From Chrysomallon squamiferum (taxonomy: Eukaryota; Mollusca; Gastropoda; Neomphalida; Peltospiridae): DNA of 25,000 bases. The notes below the pieces were generated by a model that saw nothing but the letters and a program-made list of their open reading frames with translations, searched no databases and was not told the origin of the DNA. The stretch's first letter is position 1. Each line of letters begins with the position of its first letter. The position numbers were made by a program, and so were the translations under genes. Below, in pieces: positions 1-10,450 of the stretch. The stretch lies in assembly GCA_012295275.1 (NCBI GenBank), contig CM022670.1, positions 9,005,506 through 9,030,505 on the forward strand. Direction: 5' to 3'.

Positions 1-1658
1 CTTTACATAAGCAATTTTGTTTACAAAGAGTCGGTGATACGAAAAAACGTGCGTTCCAGAAGCGAACATTTTCATTTTTGGTGACCTTTTTTAAAAAACA
101 AAATTTCCTAATGAAACATTTCATCCTGGAAGTTACTAACTCCAAAGCGATGGTGCACCCCTCTTTTCAGAATCGCTGATTCGCCCCAGAGGTTTGTTTG
201 TGTGTGTATAATAATACTGCGCGAGATAAGAGTGTTCAAGTTACGAAATATTAAAATGTTACTAGAAACCAGACAGGTTTAAGTCATCTCTGTGTTCACA
301 AAGGCAGACGAGATAAAATACTAAAACCACAGATCACTGGGTGTGTATAAAATTTCAGGAGATCAGTGAAATGATAAAACATTGATGTCACGATACTGTG
401 ATTAATTTATAAAAAAAAAAAAAACCACACACAATACTTGTATTATTGGGTAAAAGATGAATATTCATGCTTTGCTATTTTTCTCTTTTCTTTATTCTTC
501 TTTTTCTAAATGTATTTAATGTGTTGTTGTCATCGTTGTTTCGTTTGTTTGTTTGTTTGTTTGTTTGTTTTTTAAATTCTATATTATTTTCTTATTTTAT
601 TTTAAATATTCAAAGTATAAAAGTTAGTTTTATTTAAATACTGTTCTACTGACATACTTATTACTGACCTACTAACACGCATTTTATAACATTTTTCCAG
701 AAACAGGACATCATATAGCATAACATTTGAACTATTAAGTAGAAAGTGTTTTATTTTTTTATTTTTGTGATTTAATATAAAATAATTAAATGAATTAAAT
801 CGCATTTTACTGTCTTCTCTAAAAAAATAAAATAAAAAAAAATTGGATAAATACATCATAAACGAGACAGCGGACAAATAATTCAAAATGATTTAAGCAC
901 ATTCGTAGCCAAACTTCTGTCTCGTAACATCAAAAGCTGATCAGCAAAGCTTATAATAATCTTCCTTTAGCCATACATATTATTATAATCTTAATACAGC
1001 AGCTTAAACATAAGTAATCTGCCAAAAACACAGAAATTACCATTATCAAAGCAGAGAACCTGAAAACGTATTACTGTCATCCAGACGGAAGAAAGTCTGC
1101 CAGGAATGTCTAAATAGAACAGGAGTGTTGGAGTTTTGAAGGTTGGCAGTTTCATTATCCTTTACAGATTAGCATATGTAAATGATTAACTGCTGAAAAT
1201 ACGACAGAATCTGAATGTGATAAACTAACAGAAAAAGAGCCTCCTCTGCAAAATACGTTCTTTCAAAAATATGAATTTCGCTGATCTTATTTTCATACGT
1301 AATCTCTATGTCCGGAGCAAGATAAATGGTGCATGAAAGAAACCAATGAATAATTCTTTGGTTGGTTGACAGTTCATTACACAATTTAGAATGATTATTA
1401 AAAGATAGATGGCGAAGAAAGTGGATTTCTCTCACAGTATAGCTGTCTAATAACAAGGACAATGAACCCAGGATGGTGTCATTAGAGTTACGAAAGTAAG
1501 CTGAAAAAGAATATCGGGCGACACATGATATAAATATCTTAGTGAGGAAGCTCAGTGTGAAAACGTATCTACAAACAGCTTTCGCCTACGGCTTGCTTGT
1601 ATAAATGTCGTTAAATGAAGAATAAAGATTCGTAATGCACCTACAATGTCACAATAGA
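1..1658. other. AT-rich non-coding DNA downstream of gene A
   Basis: No gene can be supported here. The stretch is AT-rich, with a short (TTTG)n run at about 539-570 and scattered A or T runs. The longest open frames (94 and 97 codons on the minus strand, at 602-886 and 1169-1462) have the Phe/Ile/Tyr/Asn-rich composition expected of AT-rich non-coding DNA, and neither has flanking splice sites or a recognisable domain. Confidence 0.6.
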
Positions 1659-1664
1659 TTTATT
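1659..1664 (-). terminator. Poly(A) signal of gene A
   Basis: AATAAA on the minus strand, about 140 nt beyond the TAA stop of the terminal exon at 1803. It is followed on that strand by a GT-containing stretch, as expected of a cleavage and polyadenylation region. The motif is frequent by chance in DNA this AT-rich, so support comes mainly from its position. Confidence 0.4.
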
Positions 1665-1802
1665 GCATCAGCCATTATGAAAAGATTTATGAAAATAAAT
1701 ATTATCACACAGTAATCGAAACAAAAACAAAAAGTTAAATAAATAAATAAAGGGGAAAAAAAGCCATAACACAGAAATATAAACAACAGATTAACAATTC
1801 TA

Positions 1803-2181
1803 TTATCTGTTCATTTGCCCATGGCAACACTCACCAGAATCGCCGTTAGGAAGACCGGGCATCATCGTAGAGAACTCAGTATCCAGGGTAGCGCCCGTGC
1901 CTTGCATGTCCCCCAGGTTAGTGTTGCCTTTGCGAGGAAGACTCAGCTGCGAACTCGTCCCGCGGGGTCCGTAGTTAACTCGCGTCGTTGGCTCACTGGC
2001 AGTCGATCTGACGTCACCCGTCAGGTTACTGGACATGGTCCCGTTGATCAACTTCCGTCTCACATTCGTGCACTCGGGCGAACTGTCGTCTTCACGTCGC
2101 GGGCTGCTGGAGTATCGGCTTCGTTCGGTTGAACCCACACCCGACACCCCTGACCCGCTTTGGCGTGCTGCGGGTACCCAT
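1803..2181 (-). CDS. Gene A, terminal coding exon: Ser/Thr-rich disordered protein, C-terminal 125 residues
   Basis: Not recognised. The minus-strand exon follows a good acceptor (T-rich tract then CCAG at 2186-2182). It contributes one base to a split codon, then 125 residues starting WVPAAR, and stops at TAA (1803-1805). The product is rich in Ser, Thr, Gly and Arg, with phosphosite-like patches (SRYSSSPRRE, DDSSPE, SQLSLPRKG), two adjacent Cys near the end (GECCHGQMNR), no hydrophobic segment and no domain I know. The exon is GC- and CpG-richer than its surroundings, which favours coding. Its entry phase (1 nt) is exactly what the donor of the exon at 10079-9769 needs, so I infer both belong to one gene. 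Unseen middle exons, or two separate genes, remain possible. A 105-codon frame on the opposite strand is a shadow. Confidence 0.6.
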
Positions 2182-2437
2182 CTGGAAAAATAACGTTTTA
2201 AAGATAACGATAGATTAAGCGAGGTGCAGTTGTAAAAAAAATGAACAAGACAAAAAAAAGACAGTCGTGGATGAATAAACTGACATAATGCATGATGACA
2301 GCTCGGCAGACGATACACGAACGGTGAAGTGAATAACCCACGCGCCGTAATGTAAATTTATCACATGAATTAAACTTTCTCTTATCTGTCAATTGAACGG
2401 AGACTTAGATATTTTAGAACTACTATGCAATTCTGTA

Positions 2438-2460
2438 TCTCTCTTTATCTCTCTCTCTCT

Positions 2461-2545
<85 letters not shown>

Positions 2546-2546
2546 A
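2438..2546. repeat. Compound microsatellite (TC)n then (CA)n
   Basis: About 80 bp of TC dinucleotides, interrupted near the start by TTA, passes directly into about 13 CA units. The frames that read through it on both strands (Leu-Ser and Arg-Glu repeats) are translation of the repeat, not genes. Confidence 0.95.
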
Positions 2547-2950
2547 ACACTCATTCTCCCTCTCTCTCGATAAACTGAAACAAAATAGCCTAAAATAACT
2601 GTCCTGTATAAAACGTGGTCACTGCATCTGATCACGAGAGCAAACTTCACACTAATATGCAGCTCACCAGCGTGTACACAACAGTGTCTCTGGTTTGAAC
2701 TCTTTAATGTATTGTTTAGTGCTCTGTTTGGCTGCTTTTCTAAAAGAATATATTTCTTTATTGAAATGAACACACAGTGAGGTCTGTGTGGGAATCTTTT
2801 GTGTCACTAGGGGAATGTAAAAACACGTATTAAACGTCAAAATTTCCGTGTCAGTGAAAGACGTGGGTAAACCCAATGATACAAAAATGTACTTGATTAA
2901 CCTCACTTCTAAAGAGATTGTTTTGTTTGTTTATAAGGTTAAAATGACTC

Positions 2951-3134
2951 TTGTATGTATGTATGTATTATGTATATATATGTGTGTGTGCGTGTATGTT
3001 TATGTATGTATGCATGTATCTGTGTATATGTATATATGTGAGTATGTATGTATATATATGTATGTATGTATATATGTATGTATATATGTATGTATGTGAG
3101 TATGTACGTATATATATATATATATGTATGTATG

Positions 3135-3168
<34 letters not shown>

Positions 3169-3243
3169 TGTATATATGTATGTATATATGTATATATTTA
3201 TGTATGTATGTGTATCATATGTATGCATGTATGTGTGTGGCTG
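2951..3243. repeat. Imperfect TATG/TATA/TGTG array
   Basis: Nearly 300 bp of TATG tetranucleotides mixed with TA and TG dinucleotides, grading into TG-rich sequence at the right end. Several overlapping frames on both strands stay open because the array has few stops. Their Met-Tyr-Val-Cys or Thr-Tyr-Ile-His products are artefacts. Confidence 0.95.
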
Positions 3244-4717
3244 TGTCTGTGTGTTTGTGCATGTCACCCCAAGTCATTACGTTTTGCCATTGTAATTTCC
3301 TTATTGCAGAGGTTACCATCCTCACATAGTAACAACAAGTTGTATTTTGCACGAACAGAAATGCAGATACCATGATCTTTAATTACCGCTCTCAGAGTAA
3401 CTGGTGGAAAAGGAAACAACCCACTGCACAGGAATTATTCTACATTTAATAACGACACCATAAATATACATTGTTTTCTATCTGAGCCGATATAATGAAC
3501 AGAAACTGAACGACCTGAAAAACATCGAGTATCTAATAATTTAAATAAGCCTCTCTCTCTCACTGGCAGAAAAACAACTATTTCTGTTTAATCTCGTCTT
3601 GCAGTGACTGCACGGGTGTTATCTCAGCAGATTTATGGCGAATCTCCAGACATGGATTTGGCTTAAGAGTGAAACAGAAAAAGGTGAAAACACATGCGCG
3701 TTTTTAACGCGGTCCACGTAACATGGCGTGTGATTGCAGACAGAAACAGTTGTGAGTCTGTTTCGGGGGCAGCGAGGTTTGGGTGATTTATAACTAACGC
3801 CGGAGCCTAAGAGATAATAATGCGTGTAGGCAGAAACTCTGTGTTCTTGTTCTGTAGAAGGTGCGGAATTCGTTTAACCAGGCAGATATACACGAATCCA
3901 AAGATAGAAATATGATTAGTTTTCTTTACGCACGTGTATTTTGCACATGCATTTCGTATGTCTTCGTTGTTTCTGCCTGTATTATATTACGTACTTATCT
4001 ACGTATTTATGTACAGTGTATGCCCGTCTGTTTGTCTGTCTGTATGTATTTTTTATGTGAGCGAGTTCTGATGTTATTAAACAGGTATTTCAATTAAGGA
4101 TCTTTATTTTATTTAATTTATTATTATTATTATTATTTTACTTTTCTAAATCATAAATAAATAAATAGTGTCTATGAATGGAAAACTTTTTTTTTTTTTT
4201 TTTTTTATGCGTTAGGCAATACAGCGCACTTTCTAATGCATATATACCTTGCAAATAAAAATATATATATATTTTTTTTTTAAAAATGCAAAGACTTTAA
4301 CAACAATTTATCTTTTGCATAATAAAATTCTGTCCACGAACGAGAAAGCACACAATTAGTGGATGGTGTATTACAAGCCTTCTCGAATACACAACGTTAC
4401 CAGGATGTTACAACAACTGATACGCGCAACCTGATGACGTAACTGGCAGAACAAAGGCGGGAACTGTTTTGCCCGTATCACCTGAACTTTAGAAAAAGTC
4501 AATAATCTTCTTCGCGTCTATCATTGGCGCAAGAAAGGAAATTCGGTTAACATTTTCAGTTCAGGTTCTCTGGACCTGTCTTGGGTAATCAGTTTATAAA
4601 AGTAGAATTTGGCAGGTGTCTACAATTAGCTTATTTATAAAAGTAGTTCATGTATCGGGAAGGTAATTCAGGCCAGTGTGTTTCTTAAATGGTTTATCTC
4701 TGTTTTGTATGTGTTTC

Positions 4718-4767
4718 AAATGGCGTGAAACAAGTAGGTTTAAAATGGCATGATACAAGTAGGTTTG
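4718..4767. repeat. 25-bp tandem duplication
   Basis: Two adjacent copies of a 25-bp unit (AAATGGCGTGAAACAAGTAG plus GTTTA, then AAATGGCATGATACAAGTAG plus GTTTG) differ at three bases. A degenerate start of a third copy (AAACGG) follows. It lies in non-coding DNA. Confidence 0.85.
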
Positions 4768-5226
4768 AAACGGTCCTGTATACTGTTAAATCTTAACCAG
4801 TATCTGTTGCAACTAACTAAATCATTTTGAGTAGATGTTCTCCATCTTGTAAAACGAATCAATCATGTTAAACTTTGCGACCTTAATATTATGTCAATAC
4901 TCACCTGTTATAACAAATGATATATCAAAAGGATTGTAGAGGTTACTGGAAAAGACATACAGTCACAGATGATGGAGTTACAAAATGACTGATAAGTGAA
5001 TGATTTATAAAAAAAAAAAGGTTTTTAAAGAATTATCCTGTTTTATATATACTTAGACATCAGACTCCTGAGTGAAGTGGGTTAACTGTCAATTAGAAAT
5101 TACATGTAACCAACTCTACTGAAAATAGCAGCTACTCTGTAATAAAAAGATAACATTAAATTGAGTAACACCGAACGACCAGATAGGCGTGGATACAAGG
5201 AAGGGGTTGACTTTACCGGAGATAAA

Positions 5227-5520
5227 TTTTTTTTTTTTTTTTTTTCACTTCAGCACGAGATTGTGTTTCACAAAGATATTATTGTTGAGTGATTTCTCAG
5301 CAGAGTACGAGTTCAAGCAAGGGCCACCCAGTCGACTCCGCTGCCCTTTCAACAACTCCGAATTTCAGTGTCAAGACGGTGTCCCAGACAAATACATTTG
5401 AAAATCAGTCAACATCATGTACCCAAATCAGCACTATCGCGGTTTCAGCGATATCAGATTTAATCACAGTGTATTTTGTGGGCTTACGTCTTGCTTGCCA
5501 AGGTCGGAACCTTTAGGCCA
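5227..5520 (-). mobile_element. Poly(A)-ended retroposon-like segment (minus strand), unclassified
   Basis: Read on the minus strand, a comparatively complex, GC-richer stretch of about 270 bp ends in a run of 19 A (19 T on the plus strand, 5227-5245). That is the outline of a retroposed sequence, either a SINE or a processed transcript end. It includes a short perfect stem, TATCGC/GCGATA with a 7-nt loop, at about 5435-5453. I see no tRNA-like promoter boxes, target-site duplication or protein match, so the call rests on shape alone. Confidence 0.25.
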
Positions 5521-6164
5521 TAATATTTGTTGTGTTACCTTTTTTTCTTTTATCTAAATTTTCAATCGTACTGTCTGTATTTTTTTTATATTGGATTTTA
5601 TGTGGATTTCTTTCTATTTTCATTTTCTTTTTTTAAATTATTTTTTTATTTTTTTTTTTTTTTTTTATGACGATCCTAAAGAAGCAAATTTTATGAATTT
5701 AATGTTTGTTTTCGGCTGTTCAGCACACCATTATCCCCGTTATCCCGAAAACAAACATAAATTACATATCATTTACCATGTCAAATCTTTTCAATGAATA
5801 TATCTTTCGAAAAAGTAGGAACCTGACAAACAGACAGTTCTGTCTAATTAACTATCTCTCGCAGATTTTTACACAGTGGTTAGCGCAATGACTCACAAAC
5901 TACTACAAAGCCAAACATTATTATCGCGCAACACTTGATCAAACAACCAAATATCATATCTCAGCAGGACGCTGCAGTCCATAATTCAAAATCAAACGAC
6001 CAAAGCCAAACATTTCACGACTGGATGGAACAAAAATTATAACCAAATTTCAGCATCTGGAAACCCATGCTAATTAGATTTGGCTTTCAGTGATGCGGGA
6101 GCGCAGTTTAAATGAGCGTTTTTGTTTGTTTGTTGTTCGTTAGGGATTTCGTGCGGACGTTTAA

Positions 6165-6350
6165 GGAGGGCTGGGGTAGGCGCTTAGCTCACAGGCGCGT
6201 CCCTTGCCTGGCGTGCCTTACCACACCTCACAAAATGATTCTGACTTTCACGCCCCAGTGACGCGTACAAACATCCCAGGGTTAATTCTGATGACTGGAC
6301 CGTGACGCTGAATGAATGAAATCCAGAGAACGGGAAAGTCCAGCAAAGAC

Positions 6351-6385
<35 letters not shown>

Positions 6386-6395
6386 AAGAAAGAAA
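6165..6395 (+). mobile_element. SINE-like retroposon with tRNA-like head and A30(GAAA)n tail
   Basis: A GC-richer block of about 190 bp inside AT-rich DNA ends in 30 consecutive A (6354-6383) followed by GAAA units. Its left part resembles a tRNA half: TTAGCTCACAGG at about 6184-6195 approximates the RNA polymerase III A box, and GCGTCCCTTGCC follows where an anticodon arm would lie. The sequence just before the tail is GCAAAGACGTT, similar to the tail junction of molluscan tRNA-derived SINEs as I remember them. A good B box is absent (GGTTAATTC at 6280-6288 is a weak, misplaced match), and no target-site duplication is obvious, so it is either a degraded copy or a divergent family. Confidence 0.5.
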
Positions 6396-9204
6396 GATGA
6401 AGAATGTTTTAATGGAAATGATCACAATAGAAACTGATAGATGATATCTAGCGTATTTGTCTGTATCTCTTGTTAAAGTTCAGCTTGCGTAAAGACTCTC
6501 TTTTGCTACATGTGGGTGGGCTGCAGATTTGTGTAGATTACTAGAGCTGTTATGTTTTAATGTGGACTTTGTGTTAGCTGTATTACGAAGTTTATATATA
6601 TAATAGTATGTGAATTTCTATATTTATTTATTTATATGTTTGTATGTATGTATGTACTTTTAGCTATAAAGTTTATATGTGTGATGTCTGTGTGTGTGTG
6701 TATTTATTTATTTATATTTGTAAATTTACATGTTTTGTTAACTGTAAAGTTTATGTGTGTGTGCGCGCGTGTGTGTGTATTTTAATCGGCCTCGTTTTAT
6801 TATCTGTACATTACTAGAAAGAATCATTCAGTTACTATATTATTATAAAATACAGTTATTACTACATTATCTGTAGTGTACAAGCGCAATCGTTTTGTTT
6901 TGACTTTAATCAATTCACCAAGTCATCCTATATAACACAGCTCAGAATCTCGTGTTCCTGAGAAAATGTTGGAAACACCATCCATTATTTCAAGAAAGGA
7001 AAATGTAAGTTATGTATTGTACACTAAAACATTAAAAATAAAATTTAACGTTTAAAGGAAATATAATAAATAAATGCTGTAATAAATTTTGAAAATTTTG
7101 TATGCTAATAAAGTTTATCAGCAGTGTAACAGATACTGGTTATGTTATGTCACAATAAAAGATTCTGTGGAAAAAAAAGAAAAAGAAAGAAGAAAAGACC
7201 AATTGAACTTGGTTTTATTTCGGGAAAGTTCAAACGTACATTAACAGATATTAAAAGTGTGTATCAGAGTTTATCTTTCCTATAAAAGATGTTCAAAACG
7301 TGGAATCATTGTGTTTATCTGTTCTGTAACAGGTAATAAATGTGTTTTTTTTTAACACGAATCAGTTCATATGTCCTGCTACCATATTGTATGTTTTTTA
7401 ACACAACAAAATTCAGAGATATTTTTTTTTTTTCTTTTTTTTTAATTTAATTTTTTTTTTTTTATTACCTTTTGTTTTATTTTTTATTTTTTTTTATTTT
7501 TTTTTTCAAAATAATTTATCTATAGATTCTAAATCATATCAGAATGAAATGTACAAAATTTGTATTACGACAAATTGCGTGCGTGTGTACTTAACACACC
7601 GAAAATGTTTGTATCGCAATACAGATTTATCAAGGGTAAGCGAGGTAACAAAATAAGTTTATTCTATACAGCCCAGTTCAAATTCAATGTTATCTGACAA
7701 AAGGCCACAGATTCTGCCGACTGCGTCATTATGACGATAAAAGCTGACTTCTATAAGCTATTAACTGAGATGATTTGTTGCAAAGTTCTCAGACCTTTTC
7801 TTTAACAGCCAACAAACGCTAAAGACAAGAGGAAGTTCTATTTTTAAACTGTAATAGTTACCACGTTCCTTAGGGTTCGGGGTTTGTTACAGATCTAAGA
7901 CAAAGAGTTAACATGCGGGGGGTTATAATTACATCATGACCATCTAACATGTACGATAAAGTGAAAGGTCTAAAATAAGTAGAAATTAATATATCCGATC
8001 ATAGTAAATATAAATAATACTTAATTATGTAATATACATTGTCCTGTTATCGTCAAACAAATGAATACAATTTATATTTAGTATCCTTATGATTTACAAT
8101 TAGAACAGTCATCAGTATGTTTTTTTTCATTCGAATGCAATTACTGCTATGTTTCATTAGATTACTAATATAATTATTGTATTACTTTAACATCATAGAC
8201 TGGTGTTTTTCTGTGGCACAGAAAGTAATACAAAGGGAAATAATCAGCAGGCTGGTGCATACAAGGACATGTCTAATTTGACACACAAACCGTGTCACTG
8301 TAATTACAGGATGTACTCGCAGACGTTTTTATTTCTAGAAATCATCATCATAAATTTTACTGAGCATGGAAACAAAAAGATAAATTACATAAAGTTTCAA
8401 GGGATTGAAAAACAAAGATCTGAAAAGTCGTTAAATGAATTTTTAAATTAAAATTATTAAATTAGTTTTAGAAGCTGTTTTGTCGTTAGTTAATCAGATG
8501 AAGTATATTTAAAATCTCTCTCTCTCTCTCTCTCTCTGAACATATGCATGTAAATATATATCTGTTTGGGTGTTGGTGTAGGTGTGTCCAACTCATCTCT
8601 GTCTTTTTTTTTTTTCACTATCTCTTTCAGTCTGCGTGTGTTTCTCTTGTTCACCCGTCTATCAGAAGAGCTATCTCTTTCTCCTTATTATTCGTTCCTG
8701 TGTGTTGTAACGGTAATTACGGATATTAAATAACTCTGATTTATCGCTTTCTGAACGAAACGGCCTCGTGACATTCCGCCATAACTGTTACCACATTACA
8801 GAACGTGATTTAAATTTCAAACTTAATGACTCGAAACATCCGGGCAAAGCGCTAAGACACCACTATTCAGCGATTAGCAACGAACTCTGTCCAAACAAAT
8901 AAAACAAGAAGAACAAGCAGGTCCTTGCTGCTGATGGAAGATGAGATTCAGTGTGTCATCTCGTGATATAAGCATATTTACATCTTATTGCGTGACAAAA
9001 ACTTCAACAAGTGCAATAAAAAAAAAAAAAAAAAAGAAGAAGAAGAAAAAAAATCGTAAACACGTGGAGTTCATTAAATTAACGGCATACAAGACTGAGT
9101 CTTTGTTACATAAATATTTTTGACTCGGTAAACGCTGCACGGTTTGATTTTCTGAAGATATATTTTATTTATAGAACTTTTTAGCTAAGTAATTAACTAC
9201 TGTA

Positions 9205-9255
9205 TAAATAAATAAATAAATTAATTAATTAATTAATTAATTAATTAATTAAATT
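9205..9255. repeat. (AAAT)n to (AATT)n array
   Basis: A few AAAT units lead into about nine AATT tetranucleotides. The AATT part is its own reverse complement, so the array can fold back on itself. Confidence 0.9.
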
Positions 9256-9540
9256 TATTCATTATTATTAATGATACGCTATACTGCAAATAAAAATAAA
9301 AATAAAATAGTTTATTTAATTTAGATTTTATATCAGTTACCGAAAATTGTAAAATTACAATATGGCCAGTTATGAAGATTGATCATTTATTTATTTATTT
9401 TACTATTTACTATTTTTGTTATTTTAAATTTTTTTTAATTACGATAATAATGATATTTTTGTTGCTATTGATCTTAGAAATAGTATTATGGTTATAACTA
9501 TTAGCAGAAATAGCAGTAATCATTGTAGTAGGAGAATATT

Positions 9541-9665
9541 AATAGTAATAGTAGTATTTATAGTAAAAGTAGTATTCATAGTACTAAAAGCAGTATTTAC
9601 ACAAGTAAAAGTAGTATTCATAGTACTAAAAATAGTATTTATACAAGTATAAGTATTATTTATAG
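9541..9665. repeat. 42-bp minisatellite near the gene A donor
   Basis: A 42-bp unit containing AGTAGTATTCATAGTACTAA recurs at 9565 and 9607, with degenerate flanking copies. The unit is a multiple of three, which keeps a minus-strand frame open (9520-9762, repeats of NTTFT and INT), but this sits just inside the intron after the exon 1 donor and is not coding. Confidence 0.8.
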
Positions 9666-9768
9666 TAACCATAGTATTAGTAATAGCAAGAACGGTAAGA
9701 GTGTTTATTGTTGTTGCTGATGATGACGACGTTGTCGTTGTTGTTGTTATTTGATACGTCATACTTAC

Positions 9769-10079
9769 ATCTGGGTGTCCTCTGACTCTGACGTGCTTGT
9801 TGTGTCGTCCGTGTTGGGCTGACTGTTGAGGAACGCATCGCTGTCCGTACAGCTGTCAGACTCGTTGTCCGACGTCACACACTGTGCATGCGCACTGGAG
9901 GGACTACTGTCCCCCGAGACATTCTGCGGTCCCTCGACCGGAGGAGGGTCAGGGGTCACGTCCGTGTTTACATTTGAAACGCATTGTTCGTTCTCCTTAT
10001 CTAACTCGTTTCGTGACGTAACATCGTTTCCACGTTCGATATCTTTATCCGCGGTAGAAGTATCTTCCGGCTTATCCAT
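9769..10079 (-). CDS. Gene A, first coding exon: acidic Ser/Asp/Thr-rich N-terminus (103 residues)
   Basis: Not recognised. ATG at 10079-10077 (minus) has G at -3 and G at +4, and an in-frame TGA lies 27 nt upstream, so this is a convincing start. It encodes MDKPEDTSTADKDIERG and onward, 103 residues plus two bases, and ends at a consensus donor (CAGAT|GTAAGTATG, GT at 9768-9767). The product is acidic and low in hydrophobics, with Ser/Asp clusters (SDNESDSCTDSD, TSTSESEDTQ) resembling casein kinase 2 substrates. There is no signal peptide, membrane segment or domain, so it is probably intrinsically disordered. The exon lies in a CpG-rich island, as expected of a promoter-proximal exon. The donor phase fits the acceptor at 2182 and would give a 229-residue protein. 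Function unknown. Confidence 0.65.
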
Positions 10080-10450
10080 GCCGATAATCCCCGAATTATC
10101 GCCCGTTCAGACTGAAACGTACAGTAATCCCTCTCTCTCTCATCTGAATCCCAGGCTCACCTCTTCTCCGTTCCGAGCAATGCCATTGCTGCTTTTTTAC
10201 TGAGAGGCAACACAAAGACGCATCCCCCGCCGCTGGAGTGAATAGCAATCACGTGACCTAAGCCGGTAGTCCCCCATACATGCTCGCTCTCTCTCTGGCC
10301 GTTCCGAGCGTGGGCCATTCCCGTGAAAGGGGGAGGGGCGATGATATCGGTTGATCACAGCCGTATAACCTCGGTCTCGGTCTCGCAAGGGGGTAACTGC
10401 TTCAGAGGCTCCCGTTTTATTACTTCTCCTCCTCCCCCCCCCTAGGAGTA
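10080..10450 (-). promoter_or_regulatory. CpG-rich promoter and 5' UTR of gene A
   Basis: GC content and CpG density rise sharply against the flanks and fall away beyond about 10450, where a run of ten C sits. There is a TCACGTGAC E-box (USF/TFE type) at 10249-10257, a repeated CCGTTCCGAGC at 10168-10178 and 10299-10309 (131 bp apart), and CT-rich initiator-like tracts. A 7-bp inverted repeat, CGATAAT/ATTATCG with a 6-nt loop, lies at 10082-10101, three bases before the start codon. No TATA box is evident. The transcription start is not determined. Confidence 0.5.

Larger units (their letters stand above)
2182..9768 (-). other. Putative 7.6-kb intron of gene A
   Basis: If the two minus-strand coding exons are joined, this is the intron: donor GTAAGT at 9768-9763 and acceptor CCAG ending at 2182. 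It contains microsatellites, two poly(A)-ended retroposon-like segments and a 42-bp minisatellite, listed separately. The rest (3300-4700, 4770-5220, 5521-6160, 6400-9200) is AT-rich DNA with long T runs at 7424-7506 and no coding exon I can support on either strand. Small internal exons could have been missed. Confidence 0.4.

Noticed and set aside
1169-1462. 97-codon minus-strand frame (starts MSLLLDSYTVREIH)
   Set aside because: Its first half looks protein-like, but there is no known domain, no splice sites and no base-composition change, so I could not support it as a gene.
1815-2132. 105-codon plus-strand frame
   Set aside because: It is antisense to the gene A terminal exon, which has the acceptor, stop and poly(A) signal on the minus strand. 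The plus frame has no comparable support.
2423-2773. 116-codon minus-strand frame with Arg-Glu repeats, and the 61-codon plus-strand frame opposite it
   Set aside because: Both are translations of the (TC)n/(CA)n array. There is no unique coding part and no splice sites.
2848-3375. Five overlapping frames of 83-114 codons rich in Met-Tyr-Val-Cys or Thr-Tyr-Ile-His
   Set aside because: They read through the TATG/TATA array on both strands, which contains few stop codons in any frame.
7100-7200. Possible plus-strand transcript end: two AATAAA motifs then an A-rich stretch from 7171
   Set aside because: AATAAA is expected often in DNA this AT-rich, the A tract is short and mixed with G, and no coding exon lies upstream on that strand.
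9011-9050. A run followed by AAG repeats as a retroposon tail
   Set aside because: The preceding sequence shows no tRNA-like boxes and no boundary. It may simply be a microsatellite.
9826-10203. 125-codon plus-strand frame across the gene A start
   Set aside because: It is antisense to exon 1 and its promoter. The minus strand has the Kozak ATG, upstream in-frame stop and consensus donor.
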